This document shows, piece by piece, positions 43,446 to 51,226 of a DNA stretch of 64,000 nucleotides. The notes beneath the pieces are model-generated. The model was not told where the DNA came from. It worked only from the letters and a program-made list of their open reading frames with translations, and searched no databases. Origin of the DNA: Meiothermus sp. (lineage in GTDB: Bacteria; Deinococcota; Deinococci; Deinococcales; Thermaceae); the NCBI RefSeq assembly GCF_026004075.1, contig NZ_BPIK01000001.1, forward strand, positions 1,652,041 to 1,716,040. The letters are read 5' to 3'. A program made the position numbers and the translations under genes. Each line of letters starts with the position of its first letter. Within the stretch, counting starts at the first letter, position 1.

Positions 43446-43968
43446 AAATCTCCCTCACCCGCCGGATGATCTCGGCCCCGGCCCCGGCCTCCGAGAGGGT
43501 CTGCTCGACCTTGGCCGCCACCTCCAGGCGCACATCGGCCCGCTCGAGCCGCGACAGCACCTCCCCAGCCCGCAGGCCCCGGTCAATGGCCCGCAGCCGC
43601 TGGTTGTCATCCAGGCTCTGCCAGTCCAGATCGTCCAGCACCCGCAGGGTTTTGGCCAGCACCGCATTGGCGTAGGCCCGCGCCACCGAGAGTTTGCGGC
43701 CCGTGGCCTGGCTGATGGCCTCCACCATGCGCTCGGTCTCCAGGGCCGCCTGGATGGCCGGGTTCAGGTGGTTGTTTTTATGGCGGGATAGGGCGGCCAT
43801 GCTGGTGTGCAGGCCGCGCTGGCGGCCCCAGTCCACTATCTCCTCCATGCGCCAGCGGCTGCCGTCTTCCTTGCAATGGTTCCCCAGTAGCATCTCGTCA
43901 ATTTCGTCCCGGAGTGGGCTGTTGCAGATTTTGCAGCGGGCTTCGCGGGGGTAGAACAAACTGGACAT
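43432..43968 (-). CDS. Terminase small subunit (Mu gp27-like, DUF3486)
   Basis: A 178-aa protein: N-terminal C-x2-C element (ARCKICNSPLRDEIDEML), an HTH region (MEEIVDWGRQRGLHTSMAAL, SRHKNNHL) and a C-terminal helical part. Position before the large terminase and overlap of 14 bp support the call. Confidence 0.8.
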   Translation of the reverse strand: MSSLFYPREARCKICNSPLRDEIDEMLLGNHCKEDGSRWRMEEIVDWGRQRGLHTSMAALSRHKNNHLNPAIQAALETERMVEAISQATGRKLSVARAYANAVLAKTLRVLDDLDWQSLDDNQRLRAIDRGLRAGEVLSRLERADVRLEVAAKVEQTLSEAGAGAEIIRRVREIYGLE

Positions 43969-44221
43969 GCCTCACCTCCTCCCAGGCCGCAATCCGCCAG
44001 TGGGCGGTAAATCCCAGGCCAAATCCCAACACGCCAATAATCAGGGCCGCCCAGACCCGCAGCCGGGGTGGGCGGTGTAGTTGCAGTTGGCTGAGCCCAT
44101 CGCGCACGTCGCGGAGGGTGTGGCTCAGCTCCTCGTGGGTGATGGAGTGGGCCAACCGCAGGCCCCGAAGCTCCTCCCGCAAATCATCTATCTGCGCCTC
44201 GATGCGATCCAGCCGCTCCAT
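43898..44221 (-). CDS. Mu gp25-like membrane protein (DUF2730)
   Basis: 107 aa from the ATG at 44221. A helical coiled-coil start (MERLDRIEAQIDDLREELRG) is followed by a transmembrane segment (VWAALIIGVLGFGLGFTA). The match to gp25 is by position, size and topology. Its 3' end overlaps the small terminase start by 71 bp. Confidence 0.65.
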   Translation of the reverse strand: MERLDRIEAQIDDLREELRGLRLAHSITHEELSHTLRDVRDGLSQLQLHRPPRLRVWAALIIGVLGFGLGFTAHWRIAAWEEVRHVQFVLPPRSPLQNLQQPTPGRN

Positions 44222-44222
44222 A

Positions 44223-44567
44223 TCACCGCCTCGAGGCGAAGTACACCGCCTTGTCATGCAGGGTGCCTTCATACAGGTCAATGCCTGCGGTGGTCAGGCG
44301 CACCTGGTCGAAGGTGCCGCTACCGTCCTTGCGCCAGGCCACCTCCAGGTAGCCCTTCTCCGCGCAGTAGCGCAGGGCTGCGTGCAGGTCGTTCTCGGCT
44401 GGGAGCTCGCCCAGTTGCTCCAGTGCCGCCACCAGCACCCCCCTGCTCATGGTGTAGGGGTCGTCGGGGTTCAGGGCGTCGCCCATTGCGGCAAAGTAGA
44501 CCACCTCGATCAGCCGCCCCCGGATCAGGGCGGCCCGACGGGGATTGTTCTTGTTGAAGATGCTCAT
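44223..44567 (-). CDS. Winged-helix-like phage protein (Mu gp26 region)
   Basis: 114 aa from the ATG at 44567. MSIFNKNNPRRAALIRGRLI, TMSRGVLVAALEQLGELPAE, LHAALRYCAEKGYLEVAW and RLTTAGIDLYEG look like a winged helix with wing and terminal helix. Mu-like phages carry such a gene near terminase; function unknown. Confidence 0.6.
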   Translation of the reverse strand: MSIFNKNNPRRAALIRGRLIEVVYFAAMGDALNPDDPYTMSRGVLVAALEQLGELPAENDLHAALRYCAEKGYLEVAWRKDGSGTFDQVRLTTAGIDLYEGTLHDKAVYFASRR

Positions 44568-44577
44568 TTTGCTCCTT

Positions 44578-44817
44578 TCAAGGTTTCCAGTTGATGCCCA
44601 CGGCCGCCAGGGCGGCGCCAATGAGCGTGGCGATGAAGCGGAAGAACCATTCGTTCTGCCACCAGGCCGGGGCCCGGGGTTTGGGGATTTGCAAGATGAC
44701 CTTCCGCGCTTGCAGGATGTTTTCCGCTTCCTTGAGCTCGGCTTCCCGCTCGGCCTTGCGGGGGGCGCGGATGGCCCGGATGAGATGTTCCAGCAGTCGG
44801 TTTTCGTTTTCGTCCAT
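44578..44817 (-). CDS. Small protein with C-terminal membrane anchor
   Basis: 79 aa. A charged helical N-terminal half (LKEAENILQARKVILQIP) is followed by one transmembrane segment (WFFRFIATLIGAALAAVGI). First gene after the early-region terminator, so possibly a lysis or late-switch gene. Not recognised. Confidence 0.6.
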   Translation of the reverse strand: MDENENRLLEHLIRAIRAPRKAEREAELKEAENILQARKVILQIPKPRAPAWWQNEWFFRFIATLIGAALAAVGINWKP

Positions 44818-44828
44818 GCGCCTCCAAA

Positions 44829-44859
44829 CAAAAAGCCCGCCGCTGGTTATGCGGCGGGT
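44829..44859 (-). terminator. Terminator between early and late prophage genes
   Basis: GCCCGCCGC (44835-44843) pairs with GCGGCGGGT (44851-44859); on the minus strand the stem is followed by TTTTTG. It separates the small early genes from the late operon. Confidence 0.85.
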
Positions 44860-44877
44860 TACGTTACGGAAATGGTA

Positions 44878-45309
44878 TCAGATATTTTGCTGGTAGGCCG
44901 GTTTGTCCAACACCTCGGCACAGCGGGCCAGCTCCAGCGTCCACCGGGTCAGGCCCGGGTGCTCGTTGCCCGGCCTGACCCGACGGTTCCGTGAGTCGTA
45001 GTACCACAGGCTGGACCACCTGGCGCGGTGGAGGAAGGCGGCCCATTCGTCCTTGATGGCCGGATCCATCTGTTCCAGCAGGTTGGCATAGGCCGACCGC
45101 CAGAAGCGCAGGGTGTGCCGTTCAATGCCCAAAGCCGGCAGCTCCATCACCCGGACGATCAGGTAGCCGGGGCGCACCACCCGCCCGGTCAGCCGTTCCA
45201 GTTCCGGGGCATAGCTGGTGTGGTCGGTCTGCCACTGTTTCACCCCGGAGGCCACCCACCACAGGTACTTGGCCAGGTGTTCCGCCCGCCAGCGCAGCAG
45301 GTTATCCAT
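44878..45309 (-). CDS. Early phage protein, unknown
   Basis: 143 aa from the ATG at 45309 (GGAGG upstream; overlaps the previous stop by 8 bp). Trp- and Arg-rich (MDNLLRWRAEHLAKYLWWVA, WAAFLHRARWSSLWYYDSRN). Last gene before the terminator, a position held in Mu by mor/C-type late activators, but no HTH is obvious. Not recognised. Confidence 0.6.
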   Translation of the reverse strand: MDNLLRWRAEHLAKYLWWVASGVKQWQTDHTSYAPELERLTGRVVRPGYLIVRVMELPALGIERHTLRFWRSAYANLLEQMDPAIKDEWAAFLHRARWSSLWYYDSRNRRVRPGNEHPGLTRWTLELARCAEVLDKPAYQQNI

Positions 45310-46066
45310 GTTCCACCTCCCGACGGACGTAGCCATCCGCGGTCTGGACAATCAGGCCGGCCTCCACCAGCCGGGCCGCCAGCCGGTAGACCGTGGTCTT
45401 GGGCAGCCCGGTCTGACGGGCCAGGGCGGACGGCCCCAGGGGCTGGCTGGATAGCTGGGCCATCAACTGTGCCGCCCGCTCGTCCAGGGAAGGGGCTCGT
45501 GTTCCAAGTGCAGGGGGTGGCGTTTCAGCATGGGCGGACGGGGCTGTTTCAAGCTGGACTCGGTTGTTCCCGTTGGACTCCGCCTGGGTGGACTGGTGAA
45601 CCGTGGTGGTCTGGACATGGGTCTGGATGTGGACGGTGGGGGTGGAGCTGGTCGGCTGGAGTGGGCTCGCGGATGCGGGCCGGGGCCGGGAGTCCAGCCG
45701 CAACAGTTCGCCGATGGCCTTGCCGGCCACCAGGGGCCCCAGGGCAAATAGGCTCTGGAGCAGCACCTCCCAGCCGGGGGCGTCGGCCACCCGGGCCATC
45801 GCCAGCAGGTTGCCCAGCCAGACCAGGAGCAGGAAGAAAAGCCCCCCGGCCAGGCTCCAGCGCAGGCGGGGCTCGAGGGTGGAGGCCAGGGAAAGGGTAA
45901 AGGCCAGTAGTTCCAGGCCCACCGCCAATCCGATGGAGAAGTACCCGGGCAGGCCGCCCAGGCTCAGGTCGAACCACTTGGTCAGGTGGCCCGCCGACAT
46001 CACCAGGGTGGCCAGGTAGGCCAGGGCCAGCAGGCCGATCAGGCTATTGCGCAGGATAGGGTTCAT
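45302..46066 (-). CDS. Polytopic membrane protein with C-terminal winged helix
   Basis: 254 aa from the ATG at 46066. Four or five transmembrane segments in residues 5-130 (NSLIGLLALAYLATLVMSAG, YFSIGLAVGLELLAFTLSL, SLAGGLFFLLLVWLGNLLA, LLQSLFALGPLVAGKAIGEL), a Ser/Thr/Gln-rich linker, then a MarR/IclR-like winged helix (RAAQLMAQLSSQPLGPSALA, RQTGLPKTTVYRLAARLVEA). A membrane-bound DNA-binding protein is odd for a phage early gene. Function unknown. Confidence 0.7.
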   Translation of the reverse strand: MNPILRNSLIGLLALAYLATLVMSAGHLTKWFDLSLGGLPGYFSIGLAVGLELLAFTLSLASTLEPRLRWSLAGGLFFLLLVWLGNLLAMARVADAPGWEVLLQSLFALGPLVAGKAIGELLRLDSRPRPASASPLQPTSSTPTVHIQTHVQTTTVHQSTQAESNGNNRVQLETAPSAHAETPPPALGTRAPSLDERAAQLMAQLSSQPLGPSALARQTGLPKTTVYRLAARLVEAGLIVQTADGYVRREVEHG

Positions 46067-46098
46067 GTTATCTCCCGAAAAAATCCTCCAGCCGCACT

Positions 46099-46446
46099 CT
46101 ACGCATCCAGGCCCTCCCTCAGCTTCCGCTGGGCCCGGTAGGCCCGGTTCTGGCAGGCCTTGGAGCAGTGCCTGGAGTCTTTTCGGCGTGCCACATAGCG
46201 CTGGCCGCACCACTGGCATTCCCGTTCCCCAGCATGGGGCTCCTGCTCTTCGGTGGGCTCGGACTCCTGCTCCGCTTCCTCCGGCTGGGGGTCGGGGCCG
46301 GGGTTAACCAGCCAGTCGCTGTACTGGCCGACCAGCCGCGCGATCATCCGCTCGGCATGCAGCGCGTCCACAATGCCCTGGGCGTGCATCTCGTTCACCG
46401 CGCCGACCAGTCGAACCTTGATTTCGCTGGTGTTGGTTTCGTTCAT
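46099..46446 (-). CDS. Early phage protein with zinc-finger-like C-terminus
   Basis: 115 aa from the ATG at 46446 (4-bp overlap with the next gene upstream). Helical N-terminus (VDALHAERMIARLVGQYSDW), an acidic stretch, then CQWCGQRYVARRKDSRHCSK and ACQNRAYRAQRKLRE, a C2-C2 finger with a basic tail. Probably binds nucleic acid. Confidence 0.65.
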   Translation of the reverse strand: MNETNTSEIKVRLVGAVNEMHAQGIVDALHAERMIARLVGQYSDWLVNPGPDPQPEEAEQESEPTEEQEPHAGERECQWCGQRYVARRKDSRHCSKACQNRAYRAQRKLREGLDA

Positions 46447-46700
46447 AGCAGTGCTCCTAGTGCGTTGGCTACTGCGAGGGCCTCGTAGGGCTCCAGCACA
46501 ATGCCCTGCCATTCAACCTGCCCAACCGCCGCCCCCTCCTGCAGCACCTCCCGGCCCTGCACCGCCTCGGCCCGCTCGATGCTCCACTTGTCCAGCACAA
46601 ACCCATCCAGTGTTGCCACCTCCAGCACGATCTCATCCTGCCGGCGGTGCAGCCAGAGGTGGTATTCGGGATCGCCTAGAATGACCACTTGCTTTTCCAT
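46443..46700 (-). CDS. Small early phage protein
   Basis: 85 aa from the ATG at 46700 (AAGGAGG 7 bp upstream). Predicted beta strands (EYHLWLHRRQDEIVLEVATL) and a helix (LEPYEALAVANALGALL). Not recognised. Confidence 0.6.
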   Translation of the reverse strand: MEKQVVILGDPEYHLWLHRRQDEIVLEVATLDGFVLDKWSIERAEAVQGREVLQEGAAVGQVEWQGIVLEPYEALAVANALGALL

Positions 46701-46711
46701 ATGCAACCTCC

Positions 46712-47041
46712 TTAAAGCTCTTCGCGGCCCAGCACCTCAATGGGGGCCTTGTCTCCTTGGGCTTTCCGCCAGTTGGGGCCGATCAGCACGATGGCCCCGT
46801 CACGCAGCTCGCAACGGTATTCGTCCACATGGCCGCCTTGCATGTGGCGCACGAACAGGCGCTTGCAGATGTTCATAGCCTCGGGGGTCAGGTCGAGGGT
46901 GATCTGTGGGGCCGGCTTGGCAGCCGCCTCGACCTGGAACCGCTCGGCCTGAATACGGTCGTTGTCTACAACCGTGGCCGCAACGAGGCCGACAACCCCC
47001 AGCACCCCGGCAACTAGGGCGATCAGGTCGAAACCCCTCAT
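46712..47041 (-). CDS. Membrane-anchored early phage protein
   Basis: 109 aa from the ATG at 47041 (ATGA overlap). One N-terminal transmembrane helix (FDLIALVAGVLGVVGLVAAT) and a soluble domain with two cysteines (MNICKRLFVRHMQGGHVDEY, then RCELRDGAIVLIG). Not recognised. The longer ORF from 47398 is not preferred. Confidence 0.6.
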   Translation of the reverse strand: MRGFDLIALVAGVLGVVGLVAATVVDNDRIQAERFQVEAAAKPAPQITLDLTPEAMNICKRLFVRHMQGGHVDEYRCELRDGAIVLIGPNWRKAQGDKAPIEVLGREEL

Positions 47042-47445
47042 CCCCACCTCCGCATCTTCTGTTCGACCTCGAAGAGGGCCTGCTGGGTGGTCTGGGGCAT
47101 CTCCATATCCCCCCAGCGCAGGGTTCGGGCCTCGCGGTAGGCCAAGACGCGCTCCAGCCCGCTCCGGATGTAGCTGAGAGCATAGGCGATGATGCGGTCG
47201 GCCTGCTCGGGAGAGTTGGCAATGTGGTAGCGGCGGGTCATCGGGTCGAAGCCCACCACCTCGGGCTTGGTGCCGGCCACCGTGGGCTGGGCCGACAGTT
47301 TGGCGCAGAGTTCCACGGCCTCCCGCATCTCCCGGTCGGAGGCCTTCACGGCATGGGCCAGGGCGTCCCGATCCAGGCCTGCCGGGCCGGCTTCCCACAG
47401 GGCGCGGAAAACCGCCCGGGCCAGTTCGATCTTGGGGTCACTCAT
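47038..47445 (-). CDS. Early phage protein, possible winged helix
   Basis: 135 aa. N-terminal ELARAVFRALWEAGPAGLDR and DALAHAVKASDREMREAVEL look like a winged-helix module; the C-terminus is helical. Short overlaps on both sides. Not recognised. Confidence 0.6.
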   Translation of the reverse strand: MSDPKIELARAVFRALWEAGPAGLDRDALAHAVKASDREMREAVELCAKLSAQPTVAGTKPEVVGFDPMTRRYHIANSPEQADRIIAYALSYIRSGLERVLAYREARTLRWGDMEMPQTTQQALFEVEQKMRRWG

Positions 47446-47656
47446 GCCGCTCCTCGAATGCGCCGTACAGGCGCTCCAGCTCGGTGGCCGAGTCCCAGTG
47501 GTTAATCGAGATGTTCAGGTCGGCCAGGGCCTTTCGCAGGGTGTTGATGTAATGCCAGGACACCTTGGCGTCACCCGTGTACTTCCCCTGTTTGTCGGGG
47601 GCATGGCGGGCTATCCGGTAGGCCGCCTCCAGCAGCTTGTGGCGGGGGTCAGGCAT
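47438..47656 (-). CDS. Small early phage protein
   Basis: 72 aa, helical (HKLLEAAYRIARHAPDKQGK, WHYINTLRKALADLNISINH). Overlaps both neighbours by 8 bp. Not recognised. Confidence 0.6.
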   Translation of the reverse strand: MPDPRHKLLEAAYRIARHAPDKQGKYTGDAKVSWHYINTLRKALADLNISINHWDSATELERLYGAFEERHE

Positions 47657-47945
47657 CCTGCACCTCCCAGGTGTAGGGGCCGTACAGGTTCAAATAGCCG
47701 TCCAGGGTAGCCTGGGCCACCCGCAGCCATTCGCCGGTGCTGGGCAGATGCAAAGCGTAAAGGGGCTCAACGCGCCCATCCTCTTCGATCAGGCCCTCAT
47801 AGCGGGCCAGCACCTCGATCCGGCTGCTGCGCAGCAAGACCGGCTGCCCCTCGTGGTCGTTGAGGAAGCGCACCGCGTCGGCGGTGTTGTTGACCGCGCG
47901 CTGCTGGGCCGCCCGCTGGCGGGCCAGGGCCTGGGCGCTAGGCAT
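47649..47945 (-). CDS. Small early phage protein
   Basis: 98 aa; helix (AQALARQRAAQQRAVNNTAD) followed by beta strands (GQPVLLRSSRIEVLARYEGL, GRVEPLYALHLPSTGEW). Not recognised. Confidence 0.6.
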   Translation of the reverse strand: MPSAQALARQRAAQQRAVNNTADAVRFLNDHEGQPVLLRSSRIEVLARYEGLIEEDGRVEPLYALHLPSTGEWLRVAQATLDGYLNLYGPYTWEVQDA

Positions 47946-48225
47946 CGGGGGCCTCCCGCTTCATGCGCCGCTGGATCAGCTCCAGCCCGGCCAGGCCAAT
48001 GCCCCGCAGGGGCAGGCCGGCCAGGTGCTGCTTCATCCAGCGCCAGACGGTGTCCTCGTCGGGGTAGGTGGCCTCCAGCGTGGGCTCGATGTCGTAGGTT
48101 TTGATGTACTGCCCATCTTTTTTCCAGACGGCAAAGTGCGTCCCCTTGAGAACCAGGCGGGGGTGCTCATGGATCGTCACGCCCTTGCGGGCCAGGCGCT
48201 CGCGGAGGGTTTCAATAGCATTCAT
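47938..48225 (-). CDS. Small early phage protein
   Basis: 95 aa; NAIETLRERLARKGVTIHEH, GTHFAVWKKDGQYIKTYDIE and DTVWRWMKQHLAGLPLRG. Reads like a small alpha-beta domain. Overlaps both neighbours. Not recognised. Confidence 0.6.
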   Translation of the reverse strand: MNAIETLRERLARKGVTIHEHPRLVLKGTHFAVWKKDGQYIKTYDIEPTLEATYPDEDTVWRWMKQHLAGLPLRGIGLAGLELIQRRMKREAPDA

Positions 48226-48502
48226 CCTCCACCTCCAGGTGGTGTACCTGGCGGCGGGATAGCACCACCGCCAGGGTGTTTTCGGTCACTTCCAGCCAGT
48301 CATCCAACGTGGGGGAATAGATTCCAAACAGCTCCACCGTCTGCCCGGGGTGGTATCCCATCGGGTGCGCCGGGTCGGGCACATCCGGGAGCAGGGTGCG
48401 GCCCAGGTAGCACAGGCGCAGGGCGGTGTCGTGGGCGTAGAAGAGCAGCACGGGCCGCCCGGCCTGCCGGATGGCGTTCAGAATTTCGCCCGGGGTCTGC
48501 AT
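48212..48502 (-). CDS. Small early phage protein
   Basis: 96 aa from the ATG at 48502, 8 bp after the previous stop; an ATG at 48541 with GGGAGG upstream is an alternative (109 aa). GRPVLLFYAHDTALRLCYLG, TVELFGIYSPTLDDWLEVTE suggest a beta-rich fold. Not recognised. Confidence 0.55.
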   Translation of the reverse strand: MQTPGEILNAIRQAGRPVLLFYAHDTALRLCYLGRTLLPDVPDPAHPMGYHPGQTVELFGIYSPTLDDWLEVTENTLAVVLSRRQVHHLEVEDECY

Positions 48503-48509
48503 GGCCGGT

Positions 48510-48749
48510 TCAAGCTGCACAGTGGAAACAGGGAATGTCATCCAGCCTCCCGGTGTTGCCGCAGGTGGGGCAGATGTAACCCTGCAGTGCCATCGTGCAG
48601 CGGATGCGCTGGGCGGCCTCCAGGGCCTCGGCCACATCGGCGTAGAGCTGGGCCCCGTAGTAGTTGCCGTTCATCTCGCAGAGGCGCCCATAGTGGCGGG
48701 CCTGGGTGGGGGTCAGGTTGCGGGCATAGATGCGGTCAAGGCTGGTCAT
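48510..48749 (-). CDS. Small early phage protein with zinc ribbon
   Basis: 79 aa. Helical start (LTPTQARHYGRLCEMNGNYY) and a C-terminal C-x2-C...C-x2-C ribbon (YICPTCGNTGRLDDIPCFHC). Probably zinc-binding. The start overlaps the 41-aa membrane gene. Confidence 0.6.
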   Translation of the reverse strand: MTSLDRIYARNLTPTQARHYGRLCEMNGNYYGAQLYADVAEALEAAQRIRCTMALQGYICPTCGNTGRLDDIPCFHCAA

Positions 48750-48861
48750 GGCGTTCCTCCTCCCGGCGGCTGTGGTAGCCGGAGACCGCCAGGATGGCCA
48801 TCAGGAGCACGCCCAGCAGGCCTCCGCTTACAAGGCCGAAAGCAAACCAAAGCAGCTCCAT
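48736..48861 (-). CDS. 41-aa single-span membrane protein
   Basis: ATG at 48861 overlapping the previous stop (ATGA). MELLWFAFGLVSGGLLGVLL is followed by MAILAVSGY and a charged tail (HSRREEERHDQP). Too short for routine gene calling, but the overlaps on both sides and the GGAGGAGG it supplies for the next start support it. Confidence 0.55.
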   Translation of the reverse strand: MELLWFAFGLVSGGLLGVLLMAILAVSGYHSRREEERHDQP

Positions 48862-49157
48862 CAGGGCAGCTCCACCCCCCGCATCCGGTGCGGGTTCCGC
48901 AGGGTTTCCAGGGCTTTCTCGGTCGAGGTCTCGCCGGCCTGGATGTCCGAGGCCACCAGGTAGCAGGCCATCAGGCGGCGGGTCAGGTTCTTGAGCAGAA
49001 TGGGCTCAACAGTGCGGGTCTCGCGGAGCTCGCGGGCGTGGTCGAGCAATTCCGAGGCAATGCTTTGCAACGAGAAGTTGAGGTAGTCCTCGGCGGTATA
49101 GGTCACGACGCGCTCCAGGGCCTCCTGGCTGGCTTCAAACGACTGGCGCTTGTGCAT
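48861..49157 (-). CDS. Early phage protein, helical
   Basis: 98 aa from the ATG at 49157 (CAGGAGGAAAACC upstream). The frame is open back to 49316, and the 49160-49275 part could be coding or leader. Helical (FEASQEALERVVTYTAEDYL, SIASELLDHARELRETRTVE, LLKNLTRRLMACYLVASDIQ). Not recognised. Confidence 0.55.
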   Translation of the reverse strand: MHKRQSFEASQEALERVVTYTAEDYLNFSLQSIASELLDHARELRETRTVEPILLKNLTRRLMACYLVASDIQAGETSTEKALETLRNPHRMRGVELP

Positions 49158-49275
49158 GGTTTTCCTCCTGGCAATTTCGGCGATCTTGGCAATGGTGGCA
49201 CTTTTGTCGGTGCGGGTGCGGCTTTTGGGGCGCTCGGTTTCGCCCCACAAGGGCCGCAGGTCTGGATCGCGGTGG

Positions 49276-49503
49276 CTAGGCCGCTCCGTAAAGGCCGGCG
49301 ATGATTTCGGCTTCATCGGGAACCTCGATGGCGGTGTCGGCCTGATTGGTCAGCAACCGGCGGATGGCCACCATCCGCAGGTACTGGGCCTCGGCGTCGT
49401 GGCGGTGCATCTTGCCCGCCCGAACACGCTGGCGGTACACGTTTCGGCGCAGCGCCAGCTCGCGGTCTACTTCGGCAATGAGCTCCCGCATAGAGAACGT
49501 CAC
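49276..49503 (-). CDS. Small early phage protein, helical
   Basis: 75 aa. MRELIAEVDRELALRRNVYR (from the second Met), RVRAGKMHRHDAEAQYLRMV and AIRRLL. Similar short Arg-rich helical proteins are common in Mu-like early regions. Function unknown. Confidence 0.6.
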   Translation of the reverse strand: MTFSMRELIAEVDRELALRRNVYRQRVRAGKMHRHDAEAQYLRMVAIRRLLTNQADTAIEVPDEAEIIAGLYGAA

Positions 49504-49516
49504 ACTTACCCCCCTC

Positions 49517-49951
49517 TCAGGCCAGCGGGCGCCCAGTGGAGAGCTGGTTAGCCAGCTTCACCTCGGTCAGCACACGCTCCAGCAGTTCGGCGTATTTGCC
49601 TTCCAGGGCGGCCCGCAGGCTCTGGTGCTCGTCCTGGAGTTCGTCTTTCTCCACCTGGAGCTTGTCGATGGCGGCTTGCAGTTGTTTCAGTCGCTTGTTG
49701 TCCTCCTCCCACTGGATGTCCTCGAATACGGCCACCGTCAGGAAGTCCTCCTGGGCGGAGGCCCTGGTCAAAGCGGCAAACTCAGGGGTCTTGCGGGCCA
49801 GCAGGCGGGCCTGGGCCGCCCGCTTCTTCAGGTCGTCTTCCAGGTCGCGCTTTTCGGCCCTGAGCGCGGTCAGTTGCCGCCCTACCCGGGCAATCTCCCG
49901 GGGTAGGGCCAGCAGGCGGGTGATGTGTTGTTGGGTTTGGGGGTCAAGCAT
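49517..49951 (-). CDS. Coiled-coil early phage protein
   Basis: 144 aa, nearly all heptad helix (ARVGRQLTALRAEKRDLEDD, RLKQLQAAIDKLQVEKDELQ). Its place after MuB-adjacent genes is where Mu carries Gam, a helical DNA-end protector, but the sequence is not clearly Gam. Overlaps the next upstream gene by 8 bp. Confidence 0.55.
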   Translation of the reverse strand: MLDPQTQQHITRLLALPREIARVGRQLTALRAEKRDLEDDLKKRAAQARLLARKTPEFAALTRASAQEDFLTVAVFEDIQWEEDNKRLKQLQAAIDKLQVEKDELQDEHQSLRAALEGKYAELLERVLTEVKLANQLSTGRPLA

Positions 49952-50294
49952 CCCATCCCTCCAATTCCTCTACGAGAGCTTCACGGCGAATCTGCCCCCA
50001 CCGCCCGGCATGCACTAGCAACTCGGTTCGAATCTCCAAAACACGCATATGCGATAATTTCCCCATAAAAAAACCGGGCCGTAGGTTTCTGACCGCTAAA
50101 ATGTCCCCTTCTCTAAGCCAAGCCAGATCCAGCGGCAGGCCCACCAGGGGGCGTTTAGGCCAGGACTGGCCATCCTCGCTAACGTAGATGAACGTGCCAG
50201 CGTCCTTGCTCACAGGGATTTCTTCGCCCCGGTCATCGGTCACGCTTTTGGGTAGTTGTTGTTTGTTTCGACCGCTGAGGTGTCGCCGCGCCAT
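49944..50294 (-). CDS. Early phage protein, unknown
   Basis: 116 aa; basic start (MARRHLSGRNKQQLPKSVTD), beta region (GTFIYVSEDGQSWPKRPLVG, GDILAVRNLRPGFFMGKL) and a C-terminal helix. Start overlaps the upstream stop (TAATG). Not recognised. Confidence 0.6.
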   Translation of the reverse strand: MARRHLSGRNKQQLPKSVTDDRGEEIPVSKDAGTFIYVSEDGQSWPKRPLVGLPLDLAWLREGDILAVRNLRPGFFMGKLSHMRVLEIRTELLVHAGRWGQIRREALVEELEGWDA

Positions 50295-50395
50295 TACATC
50301 CCCCAGTAAATGATTGAGATGATGATGCCCGCGCCAAACGCGCCGGTAACGATGTCTCTAACCAGATCCATCCAGCTATAGTGGGGTTTTTTCAT
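50294..50395 (-). CDS. 33-aa single-span membrane protein
   Basis: ATG at 50395 overlaps the MuB stop (ATGA) and the TAA overlaps the next ATG. MKKPHYSWMDLVRDIVTGAF is followed by GAGIIISIIYWGM. The double overlap supports a real gene although it is very short. Function unknown. Confidence 0.55.
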   Translation of the reverse strand: MKKPHYSWMDLVRDIVTGAFGAGIIISIIYWGM

Positions 50396-51198
50396 CGGCT
50401 TCCTCCTGCCAGATTCAATAAACCGGCGGCCTCGTCCACGTTTTGCGGCTCGATATGTCCGCGCGTGAACTGGGGCTGGCCTTCGGGGGCCTCGGCGTTC
50501 AGTACGTCAAGGGCGTCATCCAGGCTGCGCATCAGGTTTTCGATGTCCCGCATCACCCCGCCAGTGTGGTTATAAATTGCTTTGAGGGCGGCGGGGCTAA
50601 AGCCGCTTTGGCCAAAGAGCCGGGCGAACTCGCCCTGTTTGAGCGGCATGGCCTGCGCCACAATGCCAATCCGACTCTCGATGTCCCGGTAACGGCGCAC
50701 CAGGGGCACGTACTCGTCCATCGTGCAGAGCACGATCGTGCTTTTGGTTTCATCGGCCAAATATTTAGCCGTTCCCAGAGTGCTACGCGGGACGTTCTCG
50801 ATGTCATCCAGGATGATCAGCCGGGGGTTACGCCGCAGGCTCTCTACAGTGATGTTGAGCAGCACGTGGAACCGTTCGACCTGGGTAATCTGCAGGCGCT
50901 CCGCCAGGGCCCGCACCAGGGCCGGGGCCGAGAAATCGGGATAACAGCGGATATAGGCCCCGCCCACCTGCTCGGCCAAATGCTTTAGGGTGGCGGTCTT
51001 GCCTACCCCAGCGGGCCCGTGCACCAGCACGAACTTGAACTGGCGCTTCAGGCCAAAGCGCACCCGCTCGGTAATGGTGCGGGTGGCGGTGGTGTAGAGC
51101 AGGTCGGGCCGATCCTCCGGCACGATGACACCCTCGCCCACCGCCTGGGCGATGGCTTGACGAATCATCTCCAGCGATCCCAAAATAGGTTCTGTCAT
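50392..51198 (-). CDS. MuB-like transposition ATPase
   Basis: 268 aa from the ATG at 51198 (AAAGGAGACTGAG upstream). AAA+ ATPase with Walker A GPAGVGKT (61-68), Walker B LIILDD (127-132) and an arginine-finger region (RDIESRIG). Follows the MuA gene as in Mu; MuB binds DNA non-specifically, selects targets and stimulates the transposase. Confidence 0.9.
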   Translation of the reverse strand: MTEPILGSLEMIRQAIAQAVGEGVIVPEDRPDLLYTTATRTITERVRFGLKRQFKFVLVHGPAGVGKTATLKHLAEQVGGAYIRCYPDFSAPALVRALAERLQITQVERFHVLLNITVESLRRNPRLIILDDIENVPRSTLGTAKYLADETKSTIVLCTMDEYVPLVRRYRDIESRIGIVAQAMPLKQGEFARLFGQSGFSPAALKAIYNHTGGVMRDIENLMRSLDDALDVLNAEAPEGQPQFTRGHIEPQNVDEAAGLLNLAGGSR

Positions 51199-51226
51199 CT
51201 CAGTCTCCTTTCGGCACGGCCCTCGA

